Shown: positions 1 through 17,154, counted from the first letter of the stretch. The stretch is DNA of 64,000 bases from Glandiceps talaboti (GCF_964340395.1 NC_135560.1:11157598-11221597); one strand, 5' to 3'. Made by a program: numbers and translations. Notes: a model not told the origin generated them from the sequence alone.

Positions 1-2940
1 AACTGGTAGTCAGAATGTCTCACTCACATCACTTACAGGTGTTACGCTTTAATAGCAAATTAAACTTGTTACTTTAATTGAGTTCTTGAAATTCCTTATG
101 AAGTATTCGTGTAACAACAAATAACACCCCATGACGTCGACGGTACTGTTTTTGCTGAATCAAGAAATAAACAGAATCAACACTAAACGTGACTTTTTCG
201 TCCTGTCCAAACCCTCGTCGCAGTGTTCCGTCACAAAAGTTAAATGTTCCCGATATTAATGCTATTGATGGAATGCTGTATATGACCTATTATTTAGATT
301 TTCCAAGACAACTGTCCCAAAAATTCAAGTTTGAAATTTAACCAATGCATTGATATTATGTTTGTCGCCTAAGAGTTGTGTATAGAATGGTTATAAGCAG
401 CAATACTAGTCATATAGAAAAGGGACTCGTGCGTCGAAATACCACTCAGCAGTACTGACCGAAGTTAATAGACAGACAGAAAAGAGACACAGACGTGCAA
501 ATACACATAAAGGATTTACCTAAAGACATGAAAAATGACTATTCATTACACACTGATTATGTTGTCTCAGTCCTTCTCACCTCTAGTACGGGTTTGGAAT
601 ACAGATGAAGCTGTCAGTTGTCTAGTGTGTGCTAAACGGATACAAACAGCATTACACAAATGAAATAATGACAATTTGATCTCATTTAGCGTAGTCCTGC
701 TCAGCACATGTGCATTCAAATAATTTCCTCGTTTTATCCAAAGTAAAGTGTTAAACTGTGTTGTATCCGCAAGGCTATAATTCCCAATCTTACTAGAGGA
801 TATTCTTTCAATTGCCACTAAGGTGTACGACTACATATGCACATACGTATAATATTTGGCTACAACTTGTACTATTTTGAATATCATTGTTTGGTATTGG
901 CATAGAAACCTTCGTCTGTTGTGGAATATTTTGTTCCCTTTTTACTGTCTTAAAATGAGAGGCATCGCTGTTCAGTAAATATATCCAAATTCCCAGACCA
1001 AATTATGGCGAGGCTCAAATCCACCATGTTGCCTAACATGCGTTGTTGAAGAAAAAACCTCTATATTGTCCTTGGTAGCTGAATGCTCTAACGTTCTTCC
1101 ACTATGCATGCTATGATCGTTAACTTCTAGAAAGTCAATGAATTAAATATGATCATGTCTTAGCATAGTGAGAACCATTTCATGACTGACTACTGATTAA
1201 CATATTTGGTATAACTATAGTTGGCATTTTTGCGTACTTTAATAGTGGCATACAGTATTAAACAAACTGCAGTTAGATTTTAACCTAGGAGGTACGATCA
1301 GCACGAGTAATATCTGTGTGACCAAGAATATTTTGAATTTTACATGGATTCATCAAAATTTGCTGTATACGATTAGTAAACGCGTTCTCGAAGGTAACTG
1401 CATTGATTTAGACGTCTACGTTCTCTCTAGTTTCTGGAAAAACTACAGTGTTTTCTGTATATTCTAAGTAGATGTAAAATATCTGTTTTTGTATCTGCAT
1501 ATGTTTCTATTTTCCAGTAAGGGGAGGTTATGAAATGGTTCTGCCTGCCTGCCTGCCTGCCTGTGCCAATTCAATTGTAACTTGGTAAACATCCCCCGTA
1601 TGATGAGAATGAAGAACTGATGAGGTTTTGGTAGACATCCTATGAGTATTAATGATTTATTTGCACAATTAACGAAATTTGCAAATTAAGTGATACATAG
1701 TAATTACGTTAAGAATTGTTTTGTTCCTTTTATTGTAGCTCAGAGTTTCGCATTCTGATAAAGTTGTATTGGAACTAATCGAAAAACATTTTGTCCTCAG
1801 CAATTCAAATTCATTTGCTTTGTTTTACTTAACTGATAAAATATGCAGTAGATAAAAGTTATGTTTACGCGGGAAACATAAAATATTGATACAGGTCTTG
1901 GTACCTTAACGAGTATTTATCCTGCCTGGTGAAAGTTGATAAATATCTGTCATGTGAAAAATGATAGATGTGAAGTGAATGACCCTGGGGGAAAATGTGA
2001 TTTAATTTGCTAATAGATTGCATTTCAATGGGCACCACAGGGGCACTGGTCTGTTGGTTTGACGTCACGCCAACCGTTGAGAATCACAGACAGACAGACA
2101 GACAGACACCTTACACCAGATCAGAGTGCACATGGACTTGTCAATGCCCTGTAGTAAAATTAAATCTTCAAAAGTTGTGTTCTGTTATATTTCCTAGTTA
2201 ATATTTCATATTATGCTCGAGGAACTTCTCGACAGTTTCCGTGTAATCCTAGTGGAAAATCCGTGTATTATAGCAATGTCTACGACATAGTAGAAGAAAT
2301 AGCGAGAAAATGTAAAAGTTCGTATACTGATGAAAACAGATTGCTACATTCTTTTTTATATTTTGCCTGTTTCCGTGTTACATAGATTTATCTTTTACCC
2401 ACTCACTCATTCACCCCATCCCTCGACACCGTTTTAATGCCCACGTACTTGAAGTCCGGCAGTAAACAACAATACCGCGAACAGACGTTCAATATTGATA
2501 ACCTATTCGTGATTATTACAACTTTAATGTCTTATACTGTGATTACAGCACAGAACTGAAATCACAGGGTCACTTACGTGTACATCTTGTGAAAACATCC
2601 ACTTGAAAACCAATCAATGAACGGGACAGGAGCAACCATATGGGAGTCTAAAACAGAAGAAAAGAACTCACGTGACATGTATTTTATTGCAGAAGGTATA
2701 GATGTGTAGTTATTTATTTATACTTTGCTTCCGTGCTACTGAGACATTTTGATTTGGGAGGAACTGGGGAGGTAAGCTTTATTCAGTTTTCACTTTAATT
2801 AAAACTCAGGAGATATGTATTGTTATTTATGTAGAAGTCAAACACGACTAGCATAGCTATTTTCTAACTCCTGTTGCACGAGGTTGCATTTATTTTTATC
2901 ATTTGTAAATTTGACTGTTCTGTTCATTTATTAATTTGGG
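1..2940. other. Intergenic or intronic stretch, no gene seen
   Basis: I see no conserved protein, RNA gene or transposon end here. The only structure is a short CTGC run near 1,543-1,563 and a CAGA run near 2,087-2,107. Open frames are short and unrelated to known families. Confidence 0.5.
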
Positions 2941-2956
2941 ACAAAACAAAAAAGTC

Positions 2957-2957
<1 letters not shown>

Positions 2958-3013
<56 letters not shown>
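2958..3013. repeat. (AAT)n microsatellite
   Basis: This is an uninterrupted trinucleotide array of about 18 copies in AT-rich DNA. Confidence 0.95.
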
Positions 3014-3014
<1 letters not shown>

Positions 3015-3102
3015 TACAACGCCACTGCATAATTCCTATTTCAACAGGCATGCCATGCCCATATTGTTGAATCTTCATGTTAGTTCACGTCTGCCATAGA
3101 CT

Positions 3103-3186
3103 GTATGTATGTATGTATGTATGTATGTATGTATGTATGTATGTATGTATGTATGTATGTATGTGTCTGTGTGTGTGTGTGTGTAT
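3103..3186. repeat. (TATG)n-(TG)n compound microsatellite
   Basis: About fifteen tetranucleotide units pass directly into a TG tract. The same TATG-to-TG architecture recurs at 13.6-13.9 kb and 17.2-17.3 kb. Confidence 0.95.
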
Positions 3187-4860
3187 GTAATTTGATACAA
3201 TAATAAACACTATGGGGATATGCATGGATTATTCATATCAGACATGTTTGCTATGTTTAACGCATCGTTCTATCCCCTTTGATATCCTTACCAGGATATC
3301 TTATACACTGTTAGATATATTTTTCTCAATGGGGAGCACTTAAATGAAGAGCTTTAATTGAATTATCTGACAACAAATCTTCAACAAGAGTTAAATTTTC
3401 CCTACCCTTTTAAAAAAAATCGATTGGATGTTTTTTGGTAAAAATTAATTTCCCAGGGAGTTGCTGACATTTCTATTTAGGAGCAAATTCATAAGTGCAC
3501 AGTACAGCAAAGAGCTATTGAAGCATTACATACACTGGGAATTTGTGAGAGAACAACCGTGTCATCAGATAGGAAGAATCAACACTCCTAAAAATCTGAG
3601 TATGTCACGAGTGTAGGAAATTTGAAATAGAATAAGGTCAAAAGGTATGATTTATTGATTTGCTGTCACTGCAATCAGGCCTTTTCAAACGCCACTCTTT
3701 GTTTCGGATGGATCCCTAGCCATTACACGCTTAAACTTGTAGGTCGCAGAAAAGATGTACAATATAATATTATAAAAAAACAAGCAACGTGATATACAGC
3801 GTGATACATAGCCCTGTCACGTAGTCCCAAACCTGAATGGATCTATGTAGCATTATGTGTGATTGTGTGTATATGTCTGCATTAAAGAAATTCACTGGGA
3901 GCAGTTCCCATCACAAAAATTAACGAACAAAAAAGAATTTTTTAAACACAAAAAAAACCCAGAAATCCCACAGAAAATTAGCCAGTGCTCTGTACGTGTT
4001 AGAAAAACAAGTAGGTGTTTCGTACGTTTGGATGGCCTATTACTATCACGATACACTAAAAGGTCGCTGGGCCCGACAATGATTGTATTTGATAGACCAC
4101 CATCTATTACATGATACAACATCATAATGTAGTTATCTGTTTTGAATCCATATTAATATCGGTGTTCCGTGGTTGTTAATATGTTGATGCTCCTATGCTA
4201 ACGTGTATTGTTGGTTAGATATGGTAGCTGCTACATTTAGCCTTCTCTATGATGGCAGGTAGTGATCACGAATTGATGTAAGTATTAAAGTAAGAACGTG
4301 ACATATTGCAACGATATTAAAGGAACAAAGAAAATTATGAAAGCTTCTAGAGTAGAACGTTACATGAGATTCATAAAGGTCACATGTGCCTTTTCGATGT
4401 GTCTTCTGTCAGTGTAAGACTAGTTTTCCGATATACATGATTTGTAAACGCATAAAATACAAACAGATACATTTACCGTATAACAGTCCATATATTGAAT
4501 TGGGTAGATGATATGTACATATCAATAAAATACAACCCATTTGCAGCTTTCAGTTTTGTTGGTACATCATATTGCCAATTCAAAGAGAATATGCACGATC
4601 TAATAGATTAACAACGTTGGCGTGATTCGTATTATTTTGTACTTTCCCTGTGCTAAAAATGTTTATATGATACTATGGGAAGCTGTAGAATCCAAAAGTG
4701 ACTCCTCTTATAATGTACTGTAAAGTTGTAAATCTTAACAGTTACTATGTTGATTTCCTTCAAATCGACAAATCATATGTTACAAGTAATTAAGTTTATT
4801 ATTCATTATTCATTTATCTATATACTAGTATCTATAGTTTAAATAGATGGGTCCATTGTT
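3187..4860. other. Gene-free stretch
   Basis: Nothing recognisable was found. Both strands carry only short open frames with biased composition. Confidence 0.45.
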
Positions 4861-7340
<2,480 letters not shown>

Positions 7341-7342
7341 GC

Positions 7343-7472
7343 CATACATACATACATACATACATACATACATACATACATACATACATACATACACACA
7401 CATACACACATGCACACATACATACATACATACATACATACATACATACATACATACATACATACATACACA
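7343..7472. repeat. (CATA)n microsatellite
   Basis: Two long tetranucleotide blocks are separated by a short CACA-rich interruption at about 7,393-7,415. Confidence 0.95.
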
Positions 7473-7479
7473 AAGTGAC

Positions 7480-8080
7480 AGTTGAAACGAGAAGTATACA
7501 TGTCCCTGTGTTAGGAGTTTGGTATCAGCTACAAAGACATACATCAGGTAATGCAAAGCATACACAATTTGTAAATGTTTCATAAGTAGGCACGTGTATG
7601 TTACCCGCAGTTGAAATGAATCGAACTATGCGTTGCCGTGAAACGTGGATTATCATCACAAGAATTGGTAGACAAAGAGTTATTAGGATGACGTCAGTAT
7701 ATGTTGTTTCAATTTGAAATGTTATGTGCCTGTTATTAAGTCCACCAAAAGCTATATGTTGCATGGTAACCTAAATATATAGATGGTTGCATAATAGCGT
7801 TAGACCACCTATACTGTGCTGAATTATTGAGATAAACAATGTTCTTATATCTGACACATTGGTGACACAAGAATATTATGATAATCCATAACTTAAACTT
7901 CAAAGTGACATAAAATATGCATAGACGACAGGTGTAGGACCACCATAAATGAGTTCATATACTGAGTTAACAATCTTATGCCATAAAAAAATTACAATTC
8001 GGACAGATTTATAACGTTATCCATAACTTAAACATCGTCAGCATTTATCTAACAAAATACAAATGGTAGATGAATGGACG
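7480..8080. other. Gene-free stretch
   Basis: I see nothing beyond AT-rich unique sequence. Confidence 0.4.
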
Positions 8081-8197
8081 GACGGACAGACAGACAGACA
8101 GACAGACACACAGACACACAGACACACAGACAGACAGACAGACAGATAGGTAGGTAGGTAGGTAGGTAGGTAGGTAGGTATGTAGATAGATAGATAA

Positions 8198-8273
<76 letters not shown>
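8081..8273. repeat. Compound microsatellite GGAC/CAGA/GTAG/GATA
   Basis: Four related tetranucleotide arrays follow one another: GGAC, CAGA with CACA interruptions, GTAG, then GATA. The order suggests stepwise conversion of one motif into the next by point changes and slippage. Confidence 0.95.
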
Positions 8274-8274
<1 letters not shown>

Positions 8275-8929
8275 ATTTTAAAGTAAAAAGATAAAACTGA
8301 AAATGTTGAAATTGTCAATCATTTTCACACGTTACTTCCTCTATTGATAATTTACATCCGGCATTGGTAATGAAAAGAGCTTGGCTGTCAATCATTATCA
8401 AACTATAAGATTCCCTCATACATACCAACAGCATTATCGAAAATAGTGCGTACAAAATGTAAACAACACGTGACGTCGATTCAATGTCAGTATACTTAAT
8501 TGGTTAACCATTCATAGTCTGGAATTCCCACACCTCGTTCACACTGTTTCACAGTTTATGTTCAATGTGTATAATGTCGTGCAAACGTGTCTGTTATCGC
8601 TGCATGCAAAATATTTGTATCACTGAATAGACTAATTCGAGCCTCCTTGAATTGATTCAAAATGTGCGTGTTGTTAACATTTTTATTCCTAATTGGGGAA
8701 GTTGTCGTTATTATGATGTGGACAGCCAATTTGGTGTTCTTGACGGTGGCGAAAACTATCATCATCTCCTTCTCACTCCCCATGATAATAAAATCGTAAA
8801 AACCCTGTTAAACAGGAAATTAGTAATTCCACCAAAGTCATGGAATTACCGTGAAAACAGAAACTGTCGTGTTTTGTTCAAGGATAACCAACGAACCGAC
8901 ATAATATCAATTATTCATGAACTGATTTC

Positions 8930-9240
8930 AATGTGACCTATGACCTCGAGGGCGTCAAACTCATCCTAGCCGTCAAGTCAAACATGAACTTAGTACTTGC
9001 TGCAAAGTGACGACAGAAATCTTTTGACGAACTTTAAACCAATTAAATATTAGGCATTTTTACCCATTTACTGACTTCAATATGACCTTGAGGGTGCAGA
9101 ATTCATCCAAGCCGCCAAAAGTCAATGTTACAGTTTTGAAAACATTGAGCATGTTGTGTAGTTATCCACTTGTCATCAAACGTCAGTGTTACAGTGCCAG
9201 GAAAGTCACGACAGAAATCATTGAACGGACATTTTTGTAA
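8930..9240. repeat. Degenerate short tandem repeat with TGACC..GAGGG motif
   Basis: Two imperfect units share a TTCAATnTGACC start, a GAGGG core and 'aactCATCC' or 'aatTCATCC' followed by AGCCG. A partial third piece repeats the 'cgacagaaatc' segment. This looks like old local duplication of non-coding sequence. Confidence 0.4.
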
Positions 9241-9645
9241 TGAATCAATTCATCTTTACCATGTTTATCTGCCCTCCATGCTCATCAACATCGAAACCTT
9301 ACTAGCAACAGTAGCTAACAGATTCGGATGGGGATGGGTGAGGTGCTGTGTCAAACTTGTCATTGAGTAAGTTGGAAATAAAGGACTCTTGACTCCAAAA
9401 TTATACAAGTAGATCTTGACTGTGAACGTTATACATGCATTGCAGTGATGGATTGAGATATGTATATTTGTTGCCGCTAAAATGAGTCAAACTAGGTTTC
9501 ATCTGTAACATTGCAATGTGGTTTATAAGGCATATCGCATCACCTATTTTCCACACACAGGGGACTTTTGAAATGGTTCAGCAGATACTCCAAAAGATAA
9601 TCACAATATATTTACATTCTATCATAGTTAATGGTAATGTGTTTT

Positions 9646-10052
9646 TAGTATAGTATAGTATATTTTATTTGACATGAAATAATGTAAAAAATACATTATC
9701 TAGAGTCAAAAACAACATACAGACACAACAAAAACAAAATAATAGATCATTATAGATATAAATAAAACACTAAACTACAGTATTGAATACAAAGATAATA
9801 ATGAATTAGAGAATTTACCAAAAGTATTAGTGATAAGATCATCATTTGAACTCATTATTTTTTTGAAATATTCTTTTTGAGATAATATTGAAAAACTTCG
9901 ATGATACATTTCGATTGTTCCTTGAAATTGGTTTTTAGCTTCAATTACAGATGTATTGCTGCAATCAATTATGGCATGGATTTCATCACCAATAGCTTTA
10001 GTATTACATAAATGACATATTCTTTCATCTGGGGAATTCGTTGGTATCTTGG
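9646..10052 (-). mobile_element. 3' end of a decayed non-LTR retrotransposon
   Basis: Read on the minus strand, 10,050 to 9,775 is open for about 92 codons and ends in TAG. It carries a C-x2-C-x7-E-x-H-x4-C knuckle (residues ERICHLCN, then DEIHAIIDC), which is the motif found at the C-terminus of many LINE reverse transcriptase ORFs. Just upstream the same frame meets a stop at about 10,060, so the copy is dead. Downstream on the minus strand are a short AT-rich 3' UTR and a tail of TATAC-type repeats at 9,646-9,665, as expected for a LINE 3' terminus. The clade cannot be named from this fragment. Confidence 0.6.
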
Positions 10053-10099
10053 TATTGTTTTTATGTTAGAAAAGTTTCATCTTTTACGTGGAGGGGGGG

Positions 10100-13000
10100 G
10101 GGCTGAATGATTGCGAACCAAACATTAAATTTATGGTTATCATATACAAAGTGATAGCGTATTGAACGTCAGTATTATTAGTTTTAGACATACCAATTGT
10201 ATATGAAGGCAGAATTACTACCAGTAACTTTATTCATCTTTATTTGACGATGGTTCTATAACAAATATTCTTATTTTAATTAAAGTTTTCATGCATTTCC
10301 ATGTTTTATTACAACAGGGGATGTTATCATTTTGAAATGAATACATGTAATCTGCAATAGTCTGAATATCTGCATTTGATGGTGTCTCACTACGCTACAG
10401 GACAAACAGATAAATACTTACCAGTATATTACGAAAATGATTAAGCTCAACACTGAAACAAGTCGAAATTAGTCTTACATAAAATTTTAATGACACCCAG
10501 TGGATGCATCTAAACATTTTATTGCAATATGTTATTCATTATCAAAGCTCTATGATTAATACTAAAGTTCTGTTTTTCCATTTTGGGACTTAGAAACACA
10601 CGTGTTTCGAATAAATCGCGTGTCATTCTTCAAGCCTCTCTTGTTTTACACTTCGTTCTTAGTTCTCTAAATTTGACTGTGAGTGATACGACCACACTGA
10701 TGAATATCGAATGAGTAACTAATCAATATGACGAGGTGAACAAGAATGCCAGATTGACCGACCCGGGGGCGCACTTCTATCCTGATTTCCAGTTTTGAGC
10801 GCTTCTCAAAATTTGTCCAATCGCCTAATAATCTAAATATCAACATCCAACAAATCTACAGTTTAACGGCAAACGAGTACGTACTAGCCACATAACATTC
10901 CTCTGTCGTGACTGTGCACACACCGACATCAAGCCAATGTATCACCGAACGGCTAGGTAGAAAGATTCACGTAATAATAAGAATTGAATCAGTTCATGTC
11001 AGGGTTTGTGTAACTATGTTTATTGAGCAAAACTGCGAAAAAAGAGCGAAAAATATAGCTATTTGGATTTTTAGCGAAACTAGCTTAATGTAGTGAAAAT
11101 ATTATAGGATTTTATAAAAGTTTATCTTAATTCCGCACAGCATACTCTAGAGTGCTAACTCAAGACATAAAGTAAATTTACCAACGTCTATCAAAAGAAA
11201 CTAAATCGCGTAACACAACTATAGTTCTCACTCGCATGTCTGTTGTTTGTTAGTCTAAATTCGACAAGTCATTAGAACCAGCTGGACTAAAGTATATCTT
11301 GGAGGAATGGAATAGTTGCAATTGGTGAAGTTATTAACATTTAGGGTTAGAATATCCCAATGGGAAACGATTGCACAAAACATGTCCAAGCGTGGCCTGT
11401 CAAATTTTATTACATTTTGTAATACTCACACCGTTTACGCTTCTACCACCTGTCAACTCTTTCAATTTTTTTCTGAAGTACTCTAATCGCATCAGTATTC
11501 GGTGACTGTTTAAACAGCGACCTCGTTACGGGGAGTTCACAGTACTCTTTGTGTTTTTTTTTCTCGGCTGATACAAAGTGCGAATACTAATCAGGAGTCG
11601 TGTATGGCTCATTATTGACACAATACGCGTTCATTAGCTTAGACCAGGCTAACATACAGGTTGGAAGAATTTCATGATTTAAAATTGGAACAAATTTTTG
11701 TAGTGAAACCTAAACGACGGAATTGTTCACACACTCTTCACAATTTTCAAAAGCGTTTGTCAAGAAGGTACTCAAAGCCTAATCTCCCTTTTACAAGAGT
11801 TTTATTTTATAAACCACATTTTTATCGTTCAATTTCTTTCATTCTCTTCTCATTTAATACCTTCATAAGTACTCGAGTGTCACATTGAAATTAATTGGAG
11901 GAAAAGGAAATAAACTATTTTGTGTATTATCTTCTTAGTTTGAGCTGAGTACCGATTTTCAATAATCTCGACTGTAACTATAGCGACAGCTGTATGTATA
12001 AGACTTGTGTCTTTAGTGAAGTACAATGTATCGAATTGCATATTTTCAAGCACTATCAATGTCTGCGGTTTGTTTGTGACATGTTATAATAAACTTTGCC
12101 ACAGAATATATAGAAAAAAATTGTAAAATGACAGCCTAATAATAAGTTTGTAGTAAGACAATTGTAGCTTAATTTTCATAAAAAAGTTGCTTTTTTACTT
12201 TGTACTGACATATGATAGATACTACTTGGGGCTCATATTGTCTTCTGGTGCACCTGGGGAAAGATAAACTCTCGTAAGATTTTAGTTTAACTCTTTTTTT
12301 TAAATTTTAAATTCTACTTTAACAAAACAAAATGAAGTAAAATCTTCAATAGTCAGTTATCTTCTTACTAGTAAGCTTATCGTGTTTAAGGAAGTGTGTG
12401 CTTCTGTGACCACATTATTTGAGAAACTAAGACTGTCTAAGTTGCTTGAACCACCCAAGATTTTGTTAAATGAAAACTTTGTTCCTGGTCCGTCTGAAAA
12501 GAAATTTGAGGATCCACGATCTTGTTTCCTAGGAAATTGATAACTATCGTTTATTTTCCTCTATACGGTGGCCATTTTGGATTCTAAAAATGGCGCTTAA
12601 TTTTGATATCATTTTGACCTCTATTTCAAAATTTTATAAGGTGACCACTGATATCTTTCATTGATTTGAACTGAGCATTGGTGGGAGTTTAACAAAGAAA
12701 TGAGAGACACACACTCTGTTAATTGCATTCACATGCCTTTTCAAAATCATGAATACTTAGCTAGCTGCCAAAAATATCTTTTGTATTGTCACATTTGAAA
12801 ATGAGGGTTTTGCTGTTCACCAATATGGCCATCAAAACGAAGGATATAATAAACCCGTAATATGTTGCTTCAACCGTATATCACCGAATATTAAATCACA
12901 AATCGAAGAGGGGTAAAATGTGCATCATGGGCTACTAGCTTTAGAACATTTCATGATAGTCGTAACATGCCATAACATGTCACGGATAATAACAAAGCTT

Positions 13001-13110
13001 GTCATATGTTGCTTTGGGAAAAAAAGATGCACACTATTTTAACATGATTAAATCATTTCATTTCGACTGCAAGACAGTATGAGTATCACACCATTATAAA
13101 ATAGGTGAGA
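10100..13110. other. Gene-free stretch with one dispersed repeat
   Basis: A segment near 12,481-12,586 is shared with 30,263-30,381 (see the repeat entry). No exon or RNA gene is recognisable elsewhere. Confidence 0.4.
12481..12586. repeat. Dispersed repeat, copy 1
   Basis: This shares an ordered series of blocks with 30,263-30,381: 'gttcc(t/c)ggtcc', a diverged AAATT-GAGG block, 'CCA(t/c)CGTGTTT'-like and 'TTATTTTCC' blocks, and 'GTGGCCAT(t/a)TTGGATTCTA'. Identity is patchy, so this is an old interspersed element of unknown class. Confidence 0.4.
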
Positions 13111-13113
13111 GAT

Positions 13114-13269
<156 letters not shown>

Positions 13270-13638
13270 CACAGTAACATACATAATGTCTAATTAAAAT
13301 TAAAATTGCACATTTCTGCGACCCAAGGTGACATCTTGTTAAAATAGATATATGGTATGTTTCGTCGGGTTTCTTTTTGAAACACGTTAATTGTCACTTC
13401 ATGTTATTGTCAATGAAAATGTAGGACAACGTGAGAGGTACAGTTGGAAGAAGGTCAAGTCAAACCCGACGGAAATTTTAATATCAAGACTGAATAAAGT
13501 CACATTCAATATGTTGTCCGACTACTGTGAACCGTCACAGCGTGATAATCGAGCTCTTCAACGTGTCATTGTATAGTGATGGACTGTCACTTTATCGCAT
13601 TTTCAAAACTGTAAATTTAACAAATTAATGTTTACGTG

Positions 13639-13842
13639 ATGTATGTATGCATGCATGCATATATGTATGTATGTTATTTTTTGTATGTATGTATGTATGT
13701 ATGTATGTATGTATGTATGTATGTATGTATGTATGTATGTATATGTATGAATATGTGTATGTATGTATGTATGTATGTATGTATGTATGTATGTATGTAT
13801 GTATGTATGTATGTATGTATGTATGTATGTATGTGTGTGTGA

Positions 13843-13873
<31 letters not shown>

Positions 13874-13880
13874 TGTATGC
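13639..13880. repeat. (GTAT)n-(GT)n compound microsatellite
   Basis: Two long GTAT blocks run into a GT tract. Frames through it translate as Met-Tyr-Val-Cys or His-Thr-Tyr-Ile repeats and are not genes. Confidence 0.95.
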
Positions 13881-13899
13881 CTTGAACCATGATCTGTCT

Positions 13900-16800
13900 A
13901 TGATTGAACTAGTATTTCAAGACAAGGCAGGTACTAAGTGTGTGCATCCTGGTGTTTATTGCTTAAGAGTAACCACTAAAGTAGTCTGAGGTGTAACGTC
14001 AACAATATAAGTCAACGTTGTAGTAAATGTAGTCAGAGACCAATCTATCAACATCTCTAAGCTTATGTAATATGATTGTATCTGTAACATATTTTACCCC
14101 AAAAGGGTATTTAATGATATCTCAATAACTTAGTTATTCAATTAAATTATTTTCAACCCCCGATTGTATTTTTCTTTTAGTGTCATCTTTATTTGAATAT
14201 ATATATATACATGTATATATAAACTGATAGAAAAAAACACAAAGAGAACTAATTGAATTGTCATAGCAACTAATACATATAAATAAATCAAAGAATTCCT
14301 GGTTATAATGACACTTGTGAGTATGTCCTTAATAGACGCTCTTTTCAAACAATCATTATTGTTGACACTTGCTTCTCAGGATTACAAGTTCAATATTATA
14401 GATTAATGTTAATTTCATGATAATTAGCAATTGTTGGCGGAGACGGGAGACGGGAGCAATTTCAAGTAAAATGGAAAAGTGAAAATGAGATTTGGAACAT
14501 GAATGCCGTTATTTTTTTTATATTAACTTTGTGAAGACCACTTAAGCGAGGTTTTCTATTTTCTTTTCCCCAAATATGCACCAGAAAATATTTGTGCATG
14601 TGAAGATTTCCGACTTAGAAAAAATAAAACCTATGTACCAAATATCTTACTCGGTAATACTAATTATGTGATTATGTCTTTACTATAAGATGATTACAAG
14701 AACACATTGACTTTTGATGTTAATAAATAATATATTGTGTAGTCTTTTAATAAATAATAATAATAATAATAGCTAATAATATTTAGATGTACACAGAGAG
14801 AGCAACTTAGAAATTATTATTGTACTGTGGTTACACAGATTTTCTAACTTTGAAGGGAGGCTTTCGTTTTTAAAAAAAATTGACCTATGAATTATGTTTC
14901 TGTAGTCAATTCAAAATTGTATATTTTTTCACACGGTACAGTCACATTACTTTCTACTTTTTAACCCTCAAGTCTCGATAATCATCTGACAGACAGTAGA
15001 CCCATGTTCGCTCCAGGGTCCAGGCACAATTTTATTCACTGTACAACTTTGTATAGAGAACATATTTACTAAACCATCAACTAGGCAGTTATTGTAGGTA
15101 CCTTAAATAACTTCGCTAGGTGATCACACAAAAGAGCGTTGTTACTAAGGTAACGTGTTTCATTTGACATAAAAATCTATGTCTATGATAAAAGAGCGAT
15201 GAGTCATAATAAGACCAATTTTTCTGACTTTATGGAATACTAAATGTCACGTTGACGATGGAAATCTGTTTCATAAATAACCCAATAAAATGACATTACA
15301 ATCACGATATTCTTCAGTTACGGCAAATTTAATCTGCGTGCATAAAACGGTCGTACTATGACTTAAAGAGGCCATGTGGATGAAGGTTGGGTATTTATTT
15401 TGAATCCGTAAAACATTTTTATCATGGCTTTCTACTTGATAATTAAATGTTAAACGACATTGACAAAGTCTGTTATTTTAACTCAATACATTGCAAACAG
15501 AATATTTTAAAATGTGTAAACAAAAGTTTGTTATTGTAAGTACAATAACAAACATTTTACATATTTATTAATCCTTTGCAATTTACTGAGTTGCAAACAA
15601 TGACATGGCATATGTTGTTTCATATTGATTTTTTTCAAGTCGGAAACCATGATAAAATTGTTTCATAAATTCAAAATTCAAACTCAATCCTCATCTATAT
15701 GACCATTTTAAATAAAATTAATGTATGGATTATTTAACATGTTATGTTGTTTGGTAAAACGAGTTTTCTCTGCCGCTTATTATTACACATTGCGGACTTC
15801 AGCTGCTGTCATCATTTCTACGTTACAACCATTGTAAAATGGCTGTTGGGGTATAATTCGATGACGGGTTCGTCCATGGAATTTGTAGATTACAATTTCT
15901 CACATGATGATTAGAGCCCAAAAATAATGAGCCAGCTGTGTGTCAGGTTCACTGAATTTACTTTGTTTTTGAATACATTATTAAATATAACGAAAAATTT
16001 GACATTTGTTCATGCTTGGTGACATCAGAATAAGTTATCATGGATATGTGAGAAATTATCAAAATTATATGAGAGCTTGTGATGATCATCAAAAATACTA
16101 TGTTTGAATCATTCCTCGAACAATTCAAAGTTGTATTATGGTCAAGTGAGAAAGATTGTACACCATTTTTTCTCCTGCAATTGGTAGAAATCGGACACGG
16201 AATTAAGCTTCGTTACGAAAATAATTGACGCCAAGGTACAGATGTTGGTGTGGATGTGTAAAAATCGCTCATAGTACAAGACCTCAGACTGCGCTTTAGA
16301 ATGTTACCAAACAAAGTCAAGGAACGACAGTACCTCTGCCCACACACTCCTGCAGAAGCCCTTCGGCTTGCGCCCTCTGGAGCTAGAGCGCTACGTTGTT
16401 CGGTCGCCTACAAATCTTGTAGCTATATTAGCTCGACGAGGGTCTTGCTGCCAGACTTCGAATTCCATACAGAGAGAAAAATCTACAAGATGATCTCCGA
16501 ATCTGTAGAAAAATTCTAATCCTGCCTTGATAGCCCGGCTTGATAGTGCGTATATAGTTCGTCATTCGTAAGCAGTTTTCATACCAAACATACTTTAATT
16601 ATTCGATTAATGGGGATTTTAACGCCACATTGACACCAGTCATTTAAACGATTCAGTTAAAAGCAGACAACAAAGTGTGAACAATTCCAAAATGGCTCCT
16701 TGCTGTCCGTTCATTTACATGTTAACCAAATCAGGACATGCTTTTGGAGCACAAACTTTTACAGAAAAAAAATCATTAACAGTCCAACTATATACTAAAT

Positions 16801-17150
16801 GTCTTGCAAGCACCTACTGCGTGTGTACGTGTGACGGACCCAGGATGGACCGAATTCAGAATTGAAACTCGGATTCAGTCACCACATACGCGTCGCCCTC
16901 TAAAGCATTCAAGACAAATGCGTTTGTTTTTATGCACTGTATGCCCGCAAGGCCCAACAGTAATCACAATATATACATTGTAGCGTGATGTTATTTAATT
17001 GTATCACATCAATTTTGCAATCAATTATCAAGTAGCTAACGACCTAGCTATGATATAGGTGATGACCTACGATATCTCTTGCCTCGATATCTTATGAGGA
17101 AGAATATTGATTTGAAACGTTAGGCAGGACTGTTCTATTCATTACTGTTC
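13900..17150. other. Gene-free stretch with one tight palindrome
   Basis: The palindrome at 15,526-15,553 is listed separately. An AAT run lies near 14,749-14,771. A short GC-richer patch near 16,320-16,400 opens a 72-codon frame, but nothing in it resembles a known protein. Confidence 0.4.
15526..15553. repeat. Perfect 13-bp palindrome with 2-nt spacer
   Basis: The arm GTTTGTTATTGTA is followed by AG and then by its exact reverse complement. Weaker complementarity (GTAAAATGT-like) extends outward, so this may be the core of a small fold-back element. Confidence 0.7.
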
Positions 17151-17154
17151 TTTT

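Noticed and set aside
7343-7472. CRISPR-like array
   Set aside because: Direct repeats here and elsewhere are microsatellites without unique spacers, and this is animal DNA.
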